A DNA stretch of 32,108 nucleotides from Prevotellaceae bacterium (GTDB taxonomy: Bacteria; Bacteroidota; Bacteroidia; Bacteroidales; UBA932), in assembly GCA_031275825.1 (NCBI GenBank), contig JAISOH010000069.1, positions 1 through 32,108 on the forward strand, in the 5' to 3' direction. Below the pieces are notes generated by a model. That model was not told the DNA's origin and did no database searches. It was given only the letters and a program-made list of their open reading frames with translations. A program made the translations under genes and the position numbers. Shown here piece by piece: positions 24,434-32,108 of this stretch (position 1 is its first letter; each line of letters begins with the position of its first letter).

Positions 24434-27400
24434 ATGAAAAACTTCAAACTGTTTGATATTATTTTTGGATGGATTGCTTTTGCTATTGCAGCAATAACCT
24501 ATCTGCTTACGATTGAACCAACAGCAAGTCTCTGGGATTGCGGTGAATTTATATCATCTGCATACAAGCTCGAAGTCGGGCATCCGCCGGGAGCGCCTCT
24601 GTTTGCAATGGTAGGACGCATTTTCTCTTTATTTGCTCCTTCGGTTGATAAAGTTGCAATGATGTTAAATTCCATGTCGGCACTGGCAAGCGCATTCACT
24701 ATTTTGTTCCTGTTTTGGTCGATAACTCATTTAATGAGAAAATATTTCGGCAAAAAAAACAATGAACTCACCTTATCAGAGGCTATTGTTACGCTTGGTT
24801 GCGGCATGATTGGAGCGTTGGCTTATACATTTTCCGATTCGTTTTGGTTTTCGGCAGTTGAAGCCGAAGTTTATGCAACTTCATCTTTGTTTACAGCCGC
24901 TATCTTTTGGGCGGCGCTTAAATGGGAAGAAGTTGCCGATACAAAATATGCCAATCGCTGGCTCATTCTTATTGCATATCTTACAGGCTTGTCAATAGGC
25001 GTTCACCTGTTAAACCTGCTTGTTATTCCTGCAATAGCGATGATTTATTATTTCAAAAAATACACGCCTACAACGAAAGGAGTTATACTCAGCATAATAA
25101 CCGGCGGCGTGATTTTAAGCGCAGTACTGTATGTGATAATTCCGTGGATTCCGCGAGTAGCATTCTGGTTTGACCTTTTGTTTGTAAACGAAATCGGATT
25201 GCCCATAAATTCAGGAACAATATTTTTTATAATCGTATTTGCAGCAGTATTATCGTATCTTATTTATTATACGCACAAAACAGGCAAAGTTCTTGCCAAC
25301 ACTATTGTTCTTTGTATTACGGTAATTTCTCTCGGATTCAGTTCGTATGCAATGATACTTATACGCGCTTCGGCAAATACGCCTATGGAACAAAACAATC
25401 CCGACAATATCCGCACGCTAATGAGCTATCTCAACAGAGAACAGTATGGAGACTGGCCTCTGTTTTCAGGTCCTTACTACAACGCTCCGGCAATAGATGT
25501 GGATGTAGATGTGGTTTATACAAAAAACAGGGATAAATATGAAAAATTACAGGAAATACCAAAATATATTTACGATAAACGTTTTACAACCATATTCCCC
25601 CGTATGCACGGCAAAACAGAAGCAGCGCACGCCGATGTTTACAGAGAATGGGGAGATATAAAAGGAAAACCTGTTGCTGTTGCCAACGGCAGAAATGGTA
25701 ACAAAACCGAAATGGTTCCGACTTTCGGTGAAAATTTAAGATTTCTGTTTTCATATCAAATAGGATGGATGTACTGGAGATATTTCATGTGGAATTTTGC
25801 AGGACGGCAAAACGACTATCAAGGCTATGGAAACTGCCTGTACGGAAACTGGATTTCAGGCATCAGTTCTATTGATAATGCGCGATTGGGACCACAGGAT
25901 GACTTACCCGATTTTCTGGCAAACAATAAAGCGCGCAACAAATATTACATGCTGCCGCTGTTACTCGGAATACTTGGCGTTATTGTTCATTGGGCGCGCA
26001 ACAGAAAAGATTTCAGCATTGTGTTGATGCTGTTTTTCCTTACGGGAATAGCGATTGTAATTTATCTGAATCAAACGCCGAATCAGCCGCGCGAACGCGA
26101 TTACGCGTACGCAGGATCGTTTTATGCATTTGCCATTTGGATAGGAATAGGCGTTGCAGGACTGTATGAACTGATAAGAAAAATGTCGCCAAAAACAGTA
26201 GCAGCAGGTTTATCAATAATTTTATCAGTAAGCGTTCCATATATTATGGCAAAAGAAAACTGGGATGACCACGACCGTTCGGGACGTTATATTACTGCCG
26301 ATTTCGGTAAAAACTATCTTGAATCATGCGATAAAAACGGAGTTGTATTTACTTATGGCGACAATGATACTTTCTCTCTCTGGTACAATCAGGAAGTTGA
26401 AGGCAATAGAACAGACGTACGCGTTGCAAATACATCATATCTTTATTCCGACTGGTATTACGAACAGTTGCTTCACACATATTACGACTCGCATGCATTA
26501 AAACTTACTGCTACTCCCGACAAGGTTATAGGCTCTGTCAGAAATATAGTTCCCGTAAAAAACGATCCGAACAATCAGTGGGAATTGAAAGAAGCTCTAT
26601 CTGTTGTAATGAGCGATGACATACGCGCAAAAGCAATGTCGAACTATTCGGAAAAGCCCATTAACTATTTTCCGACAAATACGGTAAAATTAACCATTGA
26701 CAAAGATAAAGTCAGAAAAAACGGAATTGTAAGCGATTCGTTGAGCGACGACATGATACACGACAGGATAAATGTAAGTCTTCCTCAAAACGGCGTGCCG
26801 AAAAATACACTGGCAATACTTGATATTGTTGCAAACAATTTTGAAGAACGCCCTGTTTATCTCGGAAAAACAATACCTCAGGAATTTATCAATCTTTTTA
26901 AAAATAATATAAAACAGGTAGGTCTGGCATATCTTATCACGCCCGAAAAACTTACGCAGGAAACATCCTTTGATATAGAAAAAAATTATGATTTATTTAT
27001 GAATAAATATCAATTTCGAGGATTAAACGACCCTAATATTTATTGGGACGACGTTGCAAACCGTACATCAACCTGGTACAGGCAGGGATTTGCCGATTTG
27101 TTTAACGCACTGATGAGAAAAAATGACAGGGAAAGAGCCAGGGCGGTTTTGGATAAGGTCGATGAAGTTCTTCCTGCTCCGAACAAAATTTATGGTATTA
27201 ATGAATATATTCCGATATATTTCAGATATATTGTGGGCGATACTGCAAAAGCCAATGAGCGATTGGAATTAAAGTTTAATAAAGTAGAAAAAGAATTACA
27301 GTATTATGCCCGTTTTGATATGAATAAACAAATCGGCATTTCAAACGAAATTGCAGAAAATATAAATACACTGAGAAATCTTGTAATGCTGGCAAATATG

Positions 27401-27493
27401 TACAACAAAGATGCCGAAACAAAAATGACGGATAAATTAGATTTATACAAACAAACATTTTCTGATATTGTAAAAGCATATAATATAAGATAG
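24434..27493 (+). CDS. DUF2723 membrane protein, GT117-type glycosyltransferase
   Basis: The 1019-aa protein has a polytopic N-terminal half (about 12 hydrophobic segments up to residue 600) and a large soluble C-terminal half. The signature near the N-terminus is SLWDCGEFISSAYKLEVGHP, with the acidic pair in an extracytoplasmic loop expected of GT-C enzymes. DUF2723 is the family of human TMEM260, reported as a protein O-mannosyltransferase, and Bacteroidota members are classed as GT117. A polyprenyl-sugar-dependent O-glycosylation role at the inner membrane is therefore plausible. The C-terminal half has helical, TPR-like character (FNALMRKNDRERARAVLDKV). A polysaccharide deacetylase gene follows by 87 bp. 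Confidence 0.88.
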   Translation: MKNFKLFDIIFGWIAFAIAAITYLLTIEPTASLWDCGEFISSAYKLEVGHPPGAPLFAMVGRIFSLFAPSVDKVAMMLNSMSALASAFTILFLFWSITHLMRKYFGKKNNELTLSEAIVTLGCGMIGALAYTFSDSFWFSAVEAEVYATSSLFTAAIFWAALKWEEVADTKYANRWLILIAYLTGLSIGVHLLNLLVIPAIAMIYYFKKYTPTTKGVILSIITGGVILSAVLYVIIPWIPRVAFWFDLLFVNEIGLPINSGTIFFIIVFAAVLSYLIYYTHKTGKVLANTIVLCITVISLGFSSYAMILIRASANTPMEQNNPDNIRTLMSYLNREQYGDWPLFSGPYYNAPAIDVDVDVVYTKNRDKYEKLQEIPKYIYDKRFTTIFPRMHGKTEAAHADVYREWGDIKGKPVAVANGRNGNKTEMVPTFGENLRFLFSYQIGWMYWRYFMWNFAGRQNDYQGYGNCLYGNWISGISSIDNARLGPQDDLPDFLANNKARNKYYMLPLLLGILGVIVHWARNRKDFSIVLMLFFLTGIAIVIYLNQTPNQPRERDYAYAGSFYAFAIWIGIGVAGLYELIRKMSPKTVAAGLSIILSVSVPYIMAKENWDDHDRSGRYITADFGKNYLESCDKNGVVFTYGDNDTFSLWYNQEVEGNRTDVRVANTSYLYSDWYYEQLLHTYYDSHALKLTATPDKVIGSVRNIVPVKNDPNNQWELKEALSVVMSDDIRAKAMSNYSEKPINYFPTNTVKLTIDKDKVRKNGIVSDSLSDDMIHDRINVSLPQNGVPKNTLAILDIVANNFEERPVYLGKTIPQEFINLFKNNIKQVGLAYLITPEKLTQETSFDIEKNYDLFMNKYQFRGLNDPNIYWDDVANRTSTWYRQGFADLFNALMRKNDRERARAVLDKVDEVLPAPNKIYGINEYIPIYFRYIVGDTAKANERLELKFNKVEKELQYYARFDMNKQIGISNEIAENINTLRNLVMLANMYNKDAETKMTDKLDLYKQTFSDIVKAYNIR

Positions 27494-27580
27494 AAATACA
27501 AATAAGATTGTCGGTTGATTATTGAACCATATTAAATCAAAACTGCACAAATAACCTGTTTATAAAATTTAAATTAAAAA

Positions 27581-28198
27581 ATGCGATTCCGACCGCCAAA
27601 ATTTATAAAACGCTTGTACCCGTCAATAATATGGAATTTTTATAATGATGATGATAAGACGAGCGTTTATTTAACTTTTGATGATGGACCCAATCCGGAT
27701 GTAACGCCATGGGTATTGGAACAACTTGAAAAATACAATGCAAAAGCAACTTTTTTCTGTTTGGGTAAAAATGTAGAACAATATCCCGAAGTTTTCAAAA
27801 TGATTTCGGAACATGGGCATAGCGTAGGCAATCATTCGTACAGCCATGTAAAAGGATTTGGCTTAAGCGTTGGCAGATATGTTGAAGATTTTGATTTTGC
27901 CGAAGAATTTATTCAAACCAATTTGCTGCGTCCGCCTTATGCACGCTGTACTCCGCTGCAAATAAAAATGTTAAGTCAGCGTTTTCATATAATAATGATG
28001 GATATAGTCAGTCGAGATTACAGTAATAAAATTTCGCGACAACATTGTTTGAAAAATATAACAAAATATGTACAGGCAGGTTCGATTGTAGGCTTGCATG
28101 ATTCGAAGAAATCAGAAAAAAACATTAAATATGTGTTGCCGCGCTTACTCGAATTTCTAAAAGAAAAAGGTTTTGAATGTAAATCTATTATTCTTTGA
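27581..28198 (+). CDS. Polysaccharide deacetylase family protein (CE4/NodB)
   Basis: The 205-aa protein is a minimal NodB-homology domain. Motif 1 is LTFDDGPNPD (Asp34 base, Asp35 metal ligand), motif 2 is GNHSYSHV (His85, His89 metal ligands), and motif 3 is LRPPYARC in place of the common RPPYG. The late motif is GLHDSKK. There is no clear signal peptide, only a basic N-terminus. The enzyme would remove N- or O-acetyl groups from a glycan such as peptidoglycan or an exopolysaccharide. It follows the DUF2723 gene without an obvious promoter, so the two may be co-transcribed. Confidence 0.92.
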   Translation: MRFRPPKFIKRLYPSIIWNFYNDDDKTSVYLTFDDGPNPDVTPWVLEQLEKYNAKATFFCLGKNVEQYPEVFKMISEHGHSVGNHSYSHVKGFGLSVGRYVEDFDFAEEFIQTNLLRPPYARCTPLQIKMLSQRFHIIMMDIVSRDYSNKISRQHCLKNITKYVQAGSIVGLHDSKKSEKNIKYVLPRLLEFLKEKGFECKSIIL

Positions 28199-28388
28199 AA
28201 ATATTTTATATGCAGGTTTATTTAGCCGCTCATTAATAGCCGCACAAACATGTTTATTAACCATGTTTTCTTTTTTTGTTTTGATACAAAAATAACAGAT
28301 ATTATATATATCATTGCCAATTTTATCGACTTGGCATGGAGCAACAGATTAAATCCATTAAGTTTATTGCGCTGCCGATATTTGCATG

Positions 28389-29000
28389 TCAAACCAGTTT
28401 TTGTTCGAGCGCCATTTTTACCAGTACCATTGAATTTTTTGCTCCGAGTTTCAGAAGCAAATTTTTGCGGTATGTTTTTATCGTTTCGATGCTGAGAAAC
28501 ATTTTGTCGGCAATTTCCTGATTGGTATAACCGTCTATAATCAACCGTAAAAGCTCCTGTTCGCGAACGGTAAGCCATACAGGATTTTTGCTGCGTTTTT
28601 TCATCAGAACATCAATCTCGTCGCATAAAAATATTTTTCCGTTCATAACGGTTTCAATGCCTGTAATTACTTCTTCCGACATGGCATTTTTCAGGATATA
28701 TCCGGATGCGCCGTTATCCATCACGCGTTTGGCTATTGAATATTCATCGTGAGTGGTCAATATCAATATCTTCATGTTCGGATATTTTTGTCTTGCTTCC
28801 GTGCAAAAATCCACTCCGCTGCCATCGGGTAAACTGATGTCAAGCAGAAGCAGGTCGGGAATTTCTGCGGCGAGCGCTTTTCTGCACTGGGCTAATGACG
28901 AAGATGTTCCCGTAACTTTTGCCACATTCGATTTGTTGATTGACAGAGTCAATCCTTCTGCCAGCATTTTATGGTCGTCTGTTATGTGTACTGTTGTCAT
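28389..29000 (-). CDS. NarL/LuxR-family response regulator
   Basis: The 203-aa protein has a receiver domain (1-120) with acidic residues Asp8/Asp9, phosphoacceptor Asp54 (LLLLDISLPDG), Thr82/83 and Lys104. A LuxR-type helix-turn-helix follows (about 138-200, LTVREQELLRLIIDGYTNQE then IADKMFLSIETIKTYR). Its ATG overlaps the kinase stop as ATGA, so the two are translationally coupled and form a cognate pair. Probable targets are the paired operator-like sites at 30992-31051. The gap after it (28199-28388), convergent with the deacetylase, holds no recognised feature. Confidence 0.95.
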   Translation of the reverse strand: MTTVHITDDHKMLAEGLTLSINKSNVAKVTGTSSSLAQCRKALAAEIPDLLLLDISLPDGSGVDFCTEARQKYPNMKILILTTHDEYSIAKRVMDNGASGYILKNAMSEEVITGIETVMNGKIFLCDEIDVLMKKRSKNPVWLTVREQELLRLIIDGYTNQEIADKMFLSIETIKTYRKNLLLKLGAKNSMVLVKMALEQKLV

Positions 29001-30919
29001 GATGGTTCTATTTCGATGCTTACTTCAGTGCCTTTGCCGGGCGACGAGTATATATTCATTTTTCCGTTGTAGCTTGCAACTCTGACGCGAACATTTTCGA
29101 GTCCCGAACCTTTTGTAACTTTATCGGGGTCAAAGCCGGTGCCGTCATCATGCACCGAAAGCGAAATCAAGCCTTTTTCTATCATTAGCTGAACGTTGAT
29201 ATTTGCTGCATTTGCATATTTTACGGCATTGTTTATCAGTTCGTATGTGCAGCGGTATATCAAAGTTTTAAGACGGTTGTCCAAATCGGCATCGTCGCCG
29301 AAGAAACTGAAATTGACTCCGGGTATTGCTCGGCAAAAATCGTCAAGAGAAACTTTCAATCCGTAGCGCATCAGCGATTCGGGCATTATATGGTGTGCTA
29401 CTCGGCGCAGTTCGCTTATCGAACGGTCGAGCATGTCTATTGCTTTGTTGAAACGGTCAACATCAGGATTGTCTAAAATTGAATATCCTTTCATGTCTTT
29501 GAGATTTAATTTTACTGCCGACAGCATGCCGCCCAGTCCGTCGTGCAGGTCGCGGGCAAGGCGCGAACGTTCGGCGACTTCGCCATCGATGAGCGCCTGT
29601 GCGGCTACAAGCTGTTTTTCCTGTTCTATCTGTTTTACCTGCTGTTCGGCATGTTTGCGTTTCTGTACGTTGAGTTTATGACGATAAAAGAGTATGGCGA
29701 ACGCAAACAGTGCGGCAGCAATACTTATTATAACAATCAATGTATAGAGTGTTTTTTCCTTTTCGAGAGCGGCTATGCGTATTTCTTTTTTTTCGGTTTC
29801 GTATTTTACTTCCATTTCGGCAAGGTATCCCTGAAACTGTTTTTCATTTTGTTTCTTAATCAATTCCTGAAATTCGGCAAAATAATTAACAGCCTTTTCT
29901 TTATCGTCCAGATAAATATAAGATATGGTGAGATTGCTTAATATACTCATGCTTTCCGATATTAGATTTTCCAGTATGCTTGAATCGGATTCCCATGCTT
30001 TGAGTGATAAATTTTTACATTCTTCATAACGACCTTGATAAAAATAAACATTCGCCAATATACTCCATGCCGTAAACATCAATCTTGGTTCTCCATATTC
30101 TTCGGCTACATGTAAACATTCCAATGCATATTTTTCGCCTTTGTCATATTCATTTTTCCCTTCGCAGTAATAGTTTGCCAATGATTGCAAACTGAGCATT
30201 TCAGATTGTTTGTCTCCAATTTTGCGACTGATTTCAAGAGATTGTGTCACATAGGATATAGCAATATCAAATTCTTTTTTATTGGAATGAATACCTGAAA
30301 GATTATAATACACAAGTTCCTTACCGTACTCATACCCTATTTCTTCGGCAATTACTTTTGCCCGCTCAAAATAAGACAATGCATGTTTGTCGTTTAATAA
30401 TTTTCTGTATATACTGCCGATATTGCACAGAGATACTACACAATTTTTTTTGTCTCCAATATCTTCAAATATCGACAAGGTTTTTTGAAGATATTTCAAT
30501 GCTATAGTATCTTTATTTTGTAATGTATATACATTGCTCATAAAACCATATAATATAGCTTCGTGTCGTTTATCATTCATTTCGACAGTAAATTCAAGCG
30601 ATTTTTCTAAATAAGATAACGCAGTATCGTATTGCCCTTTGAAAGTATATCCAATCCCTATAAACCTGTAGAAGTCTTTTATTGCTGTTTTGTCTTTTAC
30701 TTTTTCGGCAAGATGCAATCCTTTTTCTGCATACATTATTAACTTGTCCATATTACTTTTTTCGTAGCAAAAGCATATTTCTCTGTATAATTCCAACTGT
30801 TCCTTATTCGTCAGTTTTTGAGTTTCCAGAACGTTTATCAGAGAATCGGCGTTTGGCGTTTGCCCCGTCATGTTGCAGGCAAGCAGCGCTGTCAGGAATA
30901 CCGTAAATATTTTTTTCAT
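28997..30919 (-). CDS. TPR-containing sensor histidine kinase (HisKA_3)
   Basis: The 640-aa kinase begins with a signal-like segment (LTALLAC, Cys15, a possible lipobox). Six or more TPR-like repeats of about 40 residues follow (roughly 30-350). A short coiled coil leads to one transmembrane helix (about 391-412). The dimerisation/phosphoacceptor domain contains ERSRLARDLHDGLGGMLSAV with His459. The ATPase has N-box YELINNAVKYA, G1 DDGTGFDP and G2 GSGLENVRVRV. The periplasmic TPR domain probably senses a protein or peptide. It is coupled to the LuxR-type regulator and diverges from the beta-barrel gene at 31117. Confidence 0.94.
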   Translation of the reverse strand: MKKIFTVFLTALLACNMTGQTPNADSLINVLETQKLTNKEQLELYREICFCYEKSNMDKLIMYAEKGLHLAEKVKDKTAIKDFYRFIGIGYTFKGQYDTALSYLEKSLEFTVEMNDKRHEAILYGFMSNVYTLQNKDTIALKYLQKTLSIFEDIGDKKNCVVSLCNIGSIYRKLLNDKHALSYFERAKVIAEEIGYEYGKELVYYNLSGIHSNKKEFDIAISYVTQSLEISRKIGDKQSEMLSLQSLANYYCEGKNEYDKGEKYALECLHVAEEYGEPRLMFTAWSILANVYFYQGRYEECKNLSLKAWESDSSILENLISESMSILSNLTISYIYLDDKEKAVNYFAEFQELIKKQNEKQFQGYLAEMEVKYETEKKEIRIAALEKEKTLYTLIVIISIAAALFAFAILFYRHKLNVQKRKHAEQQVKQIEQEKQLVAAQALIDGEVAERSRLARDLHDGLGGMLSAVKLNLKDMKGYSILDNPDVDRFNKAIDMLDRSISELRRVAHHIMPESLMRYGLKVSLDDFCRAIPGVNFSFFGDDADLDNRLKTLIYRCTYELINNAVKYANAANINVQLMIEKGLISLSVHDDGTGFDPDKVTKGSGLENVRVRVASYNGKMNIYSSPGKGTEVSIEIEPS

Positions 30920-30963
30920 CGTTTTTATTTTAAAAAGTTTTGCAAAAGCAAAATTTCACAATA

Positions 30964-30971
30964 CAAAAATA
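30964..30971 (-). promoter_or_regulatory. -7 box of kinase-regulator operon
   Basis: Minus-strand TATTTTTG matches TAnnTTTG. A TTG belonging to the adjacent operator-like site lies 19 nt upstream. The start codon is 44 bp downstream. Confidence 0.55.
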
Positions 30972-30991
30972 TTACTTTTTTCGTTTCCTGC

Positions 30992-31011
30992 AATACCCCA
31001 TAAATGGGAGT
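30992..31011 (-). promoter_or_regulatory. Operator-like site 1 (kinase side)
   Basis: Read on the minus strand the 20-mer contains the perfect 12-bp palindrome CCCATAAATGGG (30997-31008) and then GGTATT. It matches site 2 at 16 of 20 positions. It ends 20 nt before the kinase -7 box. Probable activator site, inferred from placement. Confidence 0.55.
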
Positions 31012-31031
31012 TTTTGCGCTGTAAATAAAAA

Positions 31032-31051
31032 AGTCCTATTTGTAGGGTATT
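31032..31051 (+). promoter_or_regulatory. Operator-like site 2 (beta-barrel side)
   Basis: The 20-mer contains the near-palindrome CCTATTTGTAGG (31035-31046) followed by GTATT. It ends 19 nt before the beta-barrel gene's -7 box. Where it differs from site 1 in the third palindrome pair, C-G has become T-A, preserving symmetry. Confidence 0.55.
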
Positions 31052-31070
31052 TTATAAAAATAGCACACTG

Positions 31071-31078
31071 TATTTTTG
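31071..31078 (+). promoter_or_regulatory. -7 box of beta-barrel gene
   Basis: TATTTTTG matches TAnnTTTG, 39 bp before ATG 31117. There is no TTTG at -33; the operator-like site takes that place, suggesting activator dependence. Confidence 0.55.
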
Positions 31079-31116
31079 CATCAATTTTAATAAATAAAAA
31101 TAAAGGAGATTTTATT

Positions 31117-31677
31117 ATGAAAAAAACAGTCATTTTAGCCATAACTGCAATTGTTTTGGCAACAGGCGCATTTGCGCAGGAAAAAAAAATTGAATTCGGC
31201 GTAAAAGCCGGTTTTAACGTGGCAAGAGAAATTGCCGAAGAAGGCAGCACGGAAATGCGTGCCGGCTTTTACGGCGGAGTTTTTGCGGAATTTTTTATCA
31301 GCAACAGGCTTGGACTTCAACCCGGTTTGGTTTATTCAATGCAAGGCGGTAAAAGCGAAGGTTTAACCGATGAATTTGATTATGTTAATTTGCCGGTAAT
31401 GTTGAAAATTTATGTCCTCAAACGCGACTTGAGCATTGATGCCGGACTACAGCCCGGTTATATGGTAAGCGCAAAAGTTTCGGGTAACGGAGGTTCGGCT
31501 GATTTTTATGATATTATAGACAACAAATTTGATGTCGCTGTCAAATTTGGCGCATCCTACAAATTTGCCAAAAGATTTCATGCCGGAATACATTACAGTT
31601 TCGGAACAATCAAACTTGTAGATGGAATGGACAACCGCAATGCGGTGATACAGATTGGCGCAGGAGTGAGGTTTTAA
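31117..31677 (+). CDS. Porin-family outer membrane beta-barrel protein (OmpX/OMP_b-brl type)
   Basis: The start is ATG 31117 (MKKTVILAITAIVLATGAFA, 186 aa), preceded by AAAGGAGA at a suitable distance. Upstream in-frame codons reach 30940 but cross the promoter. After signal peptide cleavage near GAFAQ comes an eight-strand-type barrel: FGVKAGFNVA at the start, glycine- and aromatic-alternating strands, and a final strand IQIGAGVRF ending in Phe. Such small barrels are common outer-membrane proteins without known transport function. Its divergent arrangement and shared operator-like sites suggest control by the adjacent two-component system. Confidence 0.88.
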   Translation: MKKTVILAITAIVLATGAFAQEKKIEFGVKAGFNVAREIAEEGSTEMRAGFYGGVFAEFFISNRLGLQPGLVYSMQGGKSEGLTDEFDYVNLPVMLKIYVLKRDLSIDAGLQPGYMVSAKVSGNGGSADFYDIIDNKFDVAVKFGASYKFAKRFHAGIHYSFGTIKLVDGMDNRNAVIQIGAGVRF

Positions 31678-31723
31678 GGCGTTATGCAATTAACGGTTAA
31701 TAATGAATAATACAATGAAAATA

Positions 31724-31871
31724 GATTGCTTCCCGCTTCGCAGTTCGCAATGACGACTAAACGAAGAATGAAATGACGAAAGCAAAACGTCATTGCAGGC
31801 AGGGGCAAAACATGTTTTGCCCGAACAGCGATGAAGCAACACGTCATTGCGAACGAAGTGAAGCAAACCGG
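31724..31871. repeat. REP-like inverted repeats with 20-bp palindrome
   Basis: GATTGCTTCCCGCTTCGCAG... ending CGCAATGACG (31724-31755) is inverted relative to CGTCATTGCGAACGAAG... (31842-31871). A partial CGTCATTGC copy lies at 31788. Inside is a perfect palindrome, GGGCAAAACATG then TTTTGCCC (31803-31822). The same CGTCATTGCGA motif makes up the element at 16220-16384, so this is a dispersed family. Confidence 0.6.
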
Positions 31872-31873
31872 AG

Positions 31874-31894
31874 AATAATTAATAATTAATAATT
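31874..31894. repeat. AATAATT heptamer, three tandem copies
   Basis: Three exact copies of AATAATT, followed by AATAAA. It is a low-complexity AT tract separating the REP-like element from the 21-bp array. Confidence 0.6.
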
Positions 31895-31912
31895 AATAAA
31901 AAACGGAAGTAA

Positions 31913-32108
31913 ACATTCGAGATGTTTAAGACAACATCCGAAATGTTTAAGACAACATCCGAGATGTTGAAGACAACATCCGAGATGTTGAAGACAACAT
32001 CCGAAATGTTGAAGACAACATCCGAAATGTTGAAGACAACATCCGAAATGTTGAAGACAACATCCGAAATGTTGAAGACAACATCCGAAATGTTGAAGAC
32101 AACATCCG
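31913..32108. repeat. 21-bp tandem repeat array, 9.3 copies, continues past window
   Basis: Nine full 21-bp units begin at 31913 and every 21 bp after, with a partial tenth at 32102. Copies 5-9 are identical; earlier ones differ at one to four positions. In copies 3-9 each junction forms ATGTTG-AAGA-CAACAT, a 6-bp stem with a 4-nt loop, separated by a CCGAA or CCGAG spacer. Read from ATG 31922 one frame is open to the edge and encodes a repeating TSEMLKT heptapeptide. Confidence 0.9.

Noticed and set aside
30940-31116. N-terminal extension of the beta-barrel protein
   Set aside because: It would run through both operator-like sites and the promoter. ATG 31117 has a ribosome binding site and a signal peptide.
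31913-32108. CRISPR array
   Set aside because: The 21-bp units are directly contiguous with no unique spacers and no cas genes nearby.

Overview
The window looks like a low-GC chromosome segment of a Bacteroidota (Bacteroidetes) bacterium, probably Bacteroidales-like. The evidence is of three kinds. Promoters match the TAnnTTTG -7 box of this phylum, several with a TTTG -33 box 19-20 nt upstream. Several families are typical of the phylum (GLPGLI, DUF5686, DUF4837, DUF2723/GT117, CarboxypepD_reg-like TonB receptors). Gene orders such as serC-serA-DUF1015 and M23-dxr-rseP-DUF4837 are also familiar from it. I cannot name a species.

Layout. 1-1620: an AT-rich accessory stretch with a 50-codon ORF carrying a G9 tract, a secreted Cys-rich micro-protein, a strong intercistronic hairpin and a GLPGLI gene ending in an intrinsic terminator. 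1618-6984: a TonB-receptor-like outer-membrane protein with its own promoter, then a DUF5686 outer-membrane protein. 7079-11741 (minus): an alpha/beta hydrolase with its own promoter, and a three-gene MBOAT + SGNH + SGNH set resembling an extracytoplasmic O-acetylation system. 11774-12460: a decayed copy of a small lipoprotein gene, the intact gene, and a bidirectional terminator. 12482-15963 (minus): serine biosynthesis operon serC-serA-DUF1015. 16220-16384: a REP/MITE-like repeat. 16396-20995 (minus): M23-like protein, dxr, rseP, DUF4837. 21076-22212: mobile-element debris beside tRNA-Pro (a tyrosine integrase pseudogene cut by an internally deleted IS5-like element). 22250-24085: FecCD-type ABC importer permease and ATPase. 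24392-28198: DUF2723 glycosyltransferase-like membrane protein and a polysaccharide deacetylase. 28389-31677: a TPR sensor kinase and LuxR-type regulator, divergent from a small beta-barrel protein. 31724-32108: REP-like repeats and a 21-bp tandem array running off the window.

How they work together. Most genes are envelope or core metabolism: isoprenoid precursor synthesis (dxr), regulated intramembrane proteolysis (rseP), serine synthesis, surface glycan O-acetylation and glycosylation, and metal, haem or cobalamin import. The least explained parts are the peptide-GLPGLI-receptor cassette, the matched operator pair between the two-component system and the beta-barrel gene, and the hairpin-forming tandem array at the right edge.
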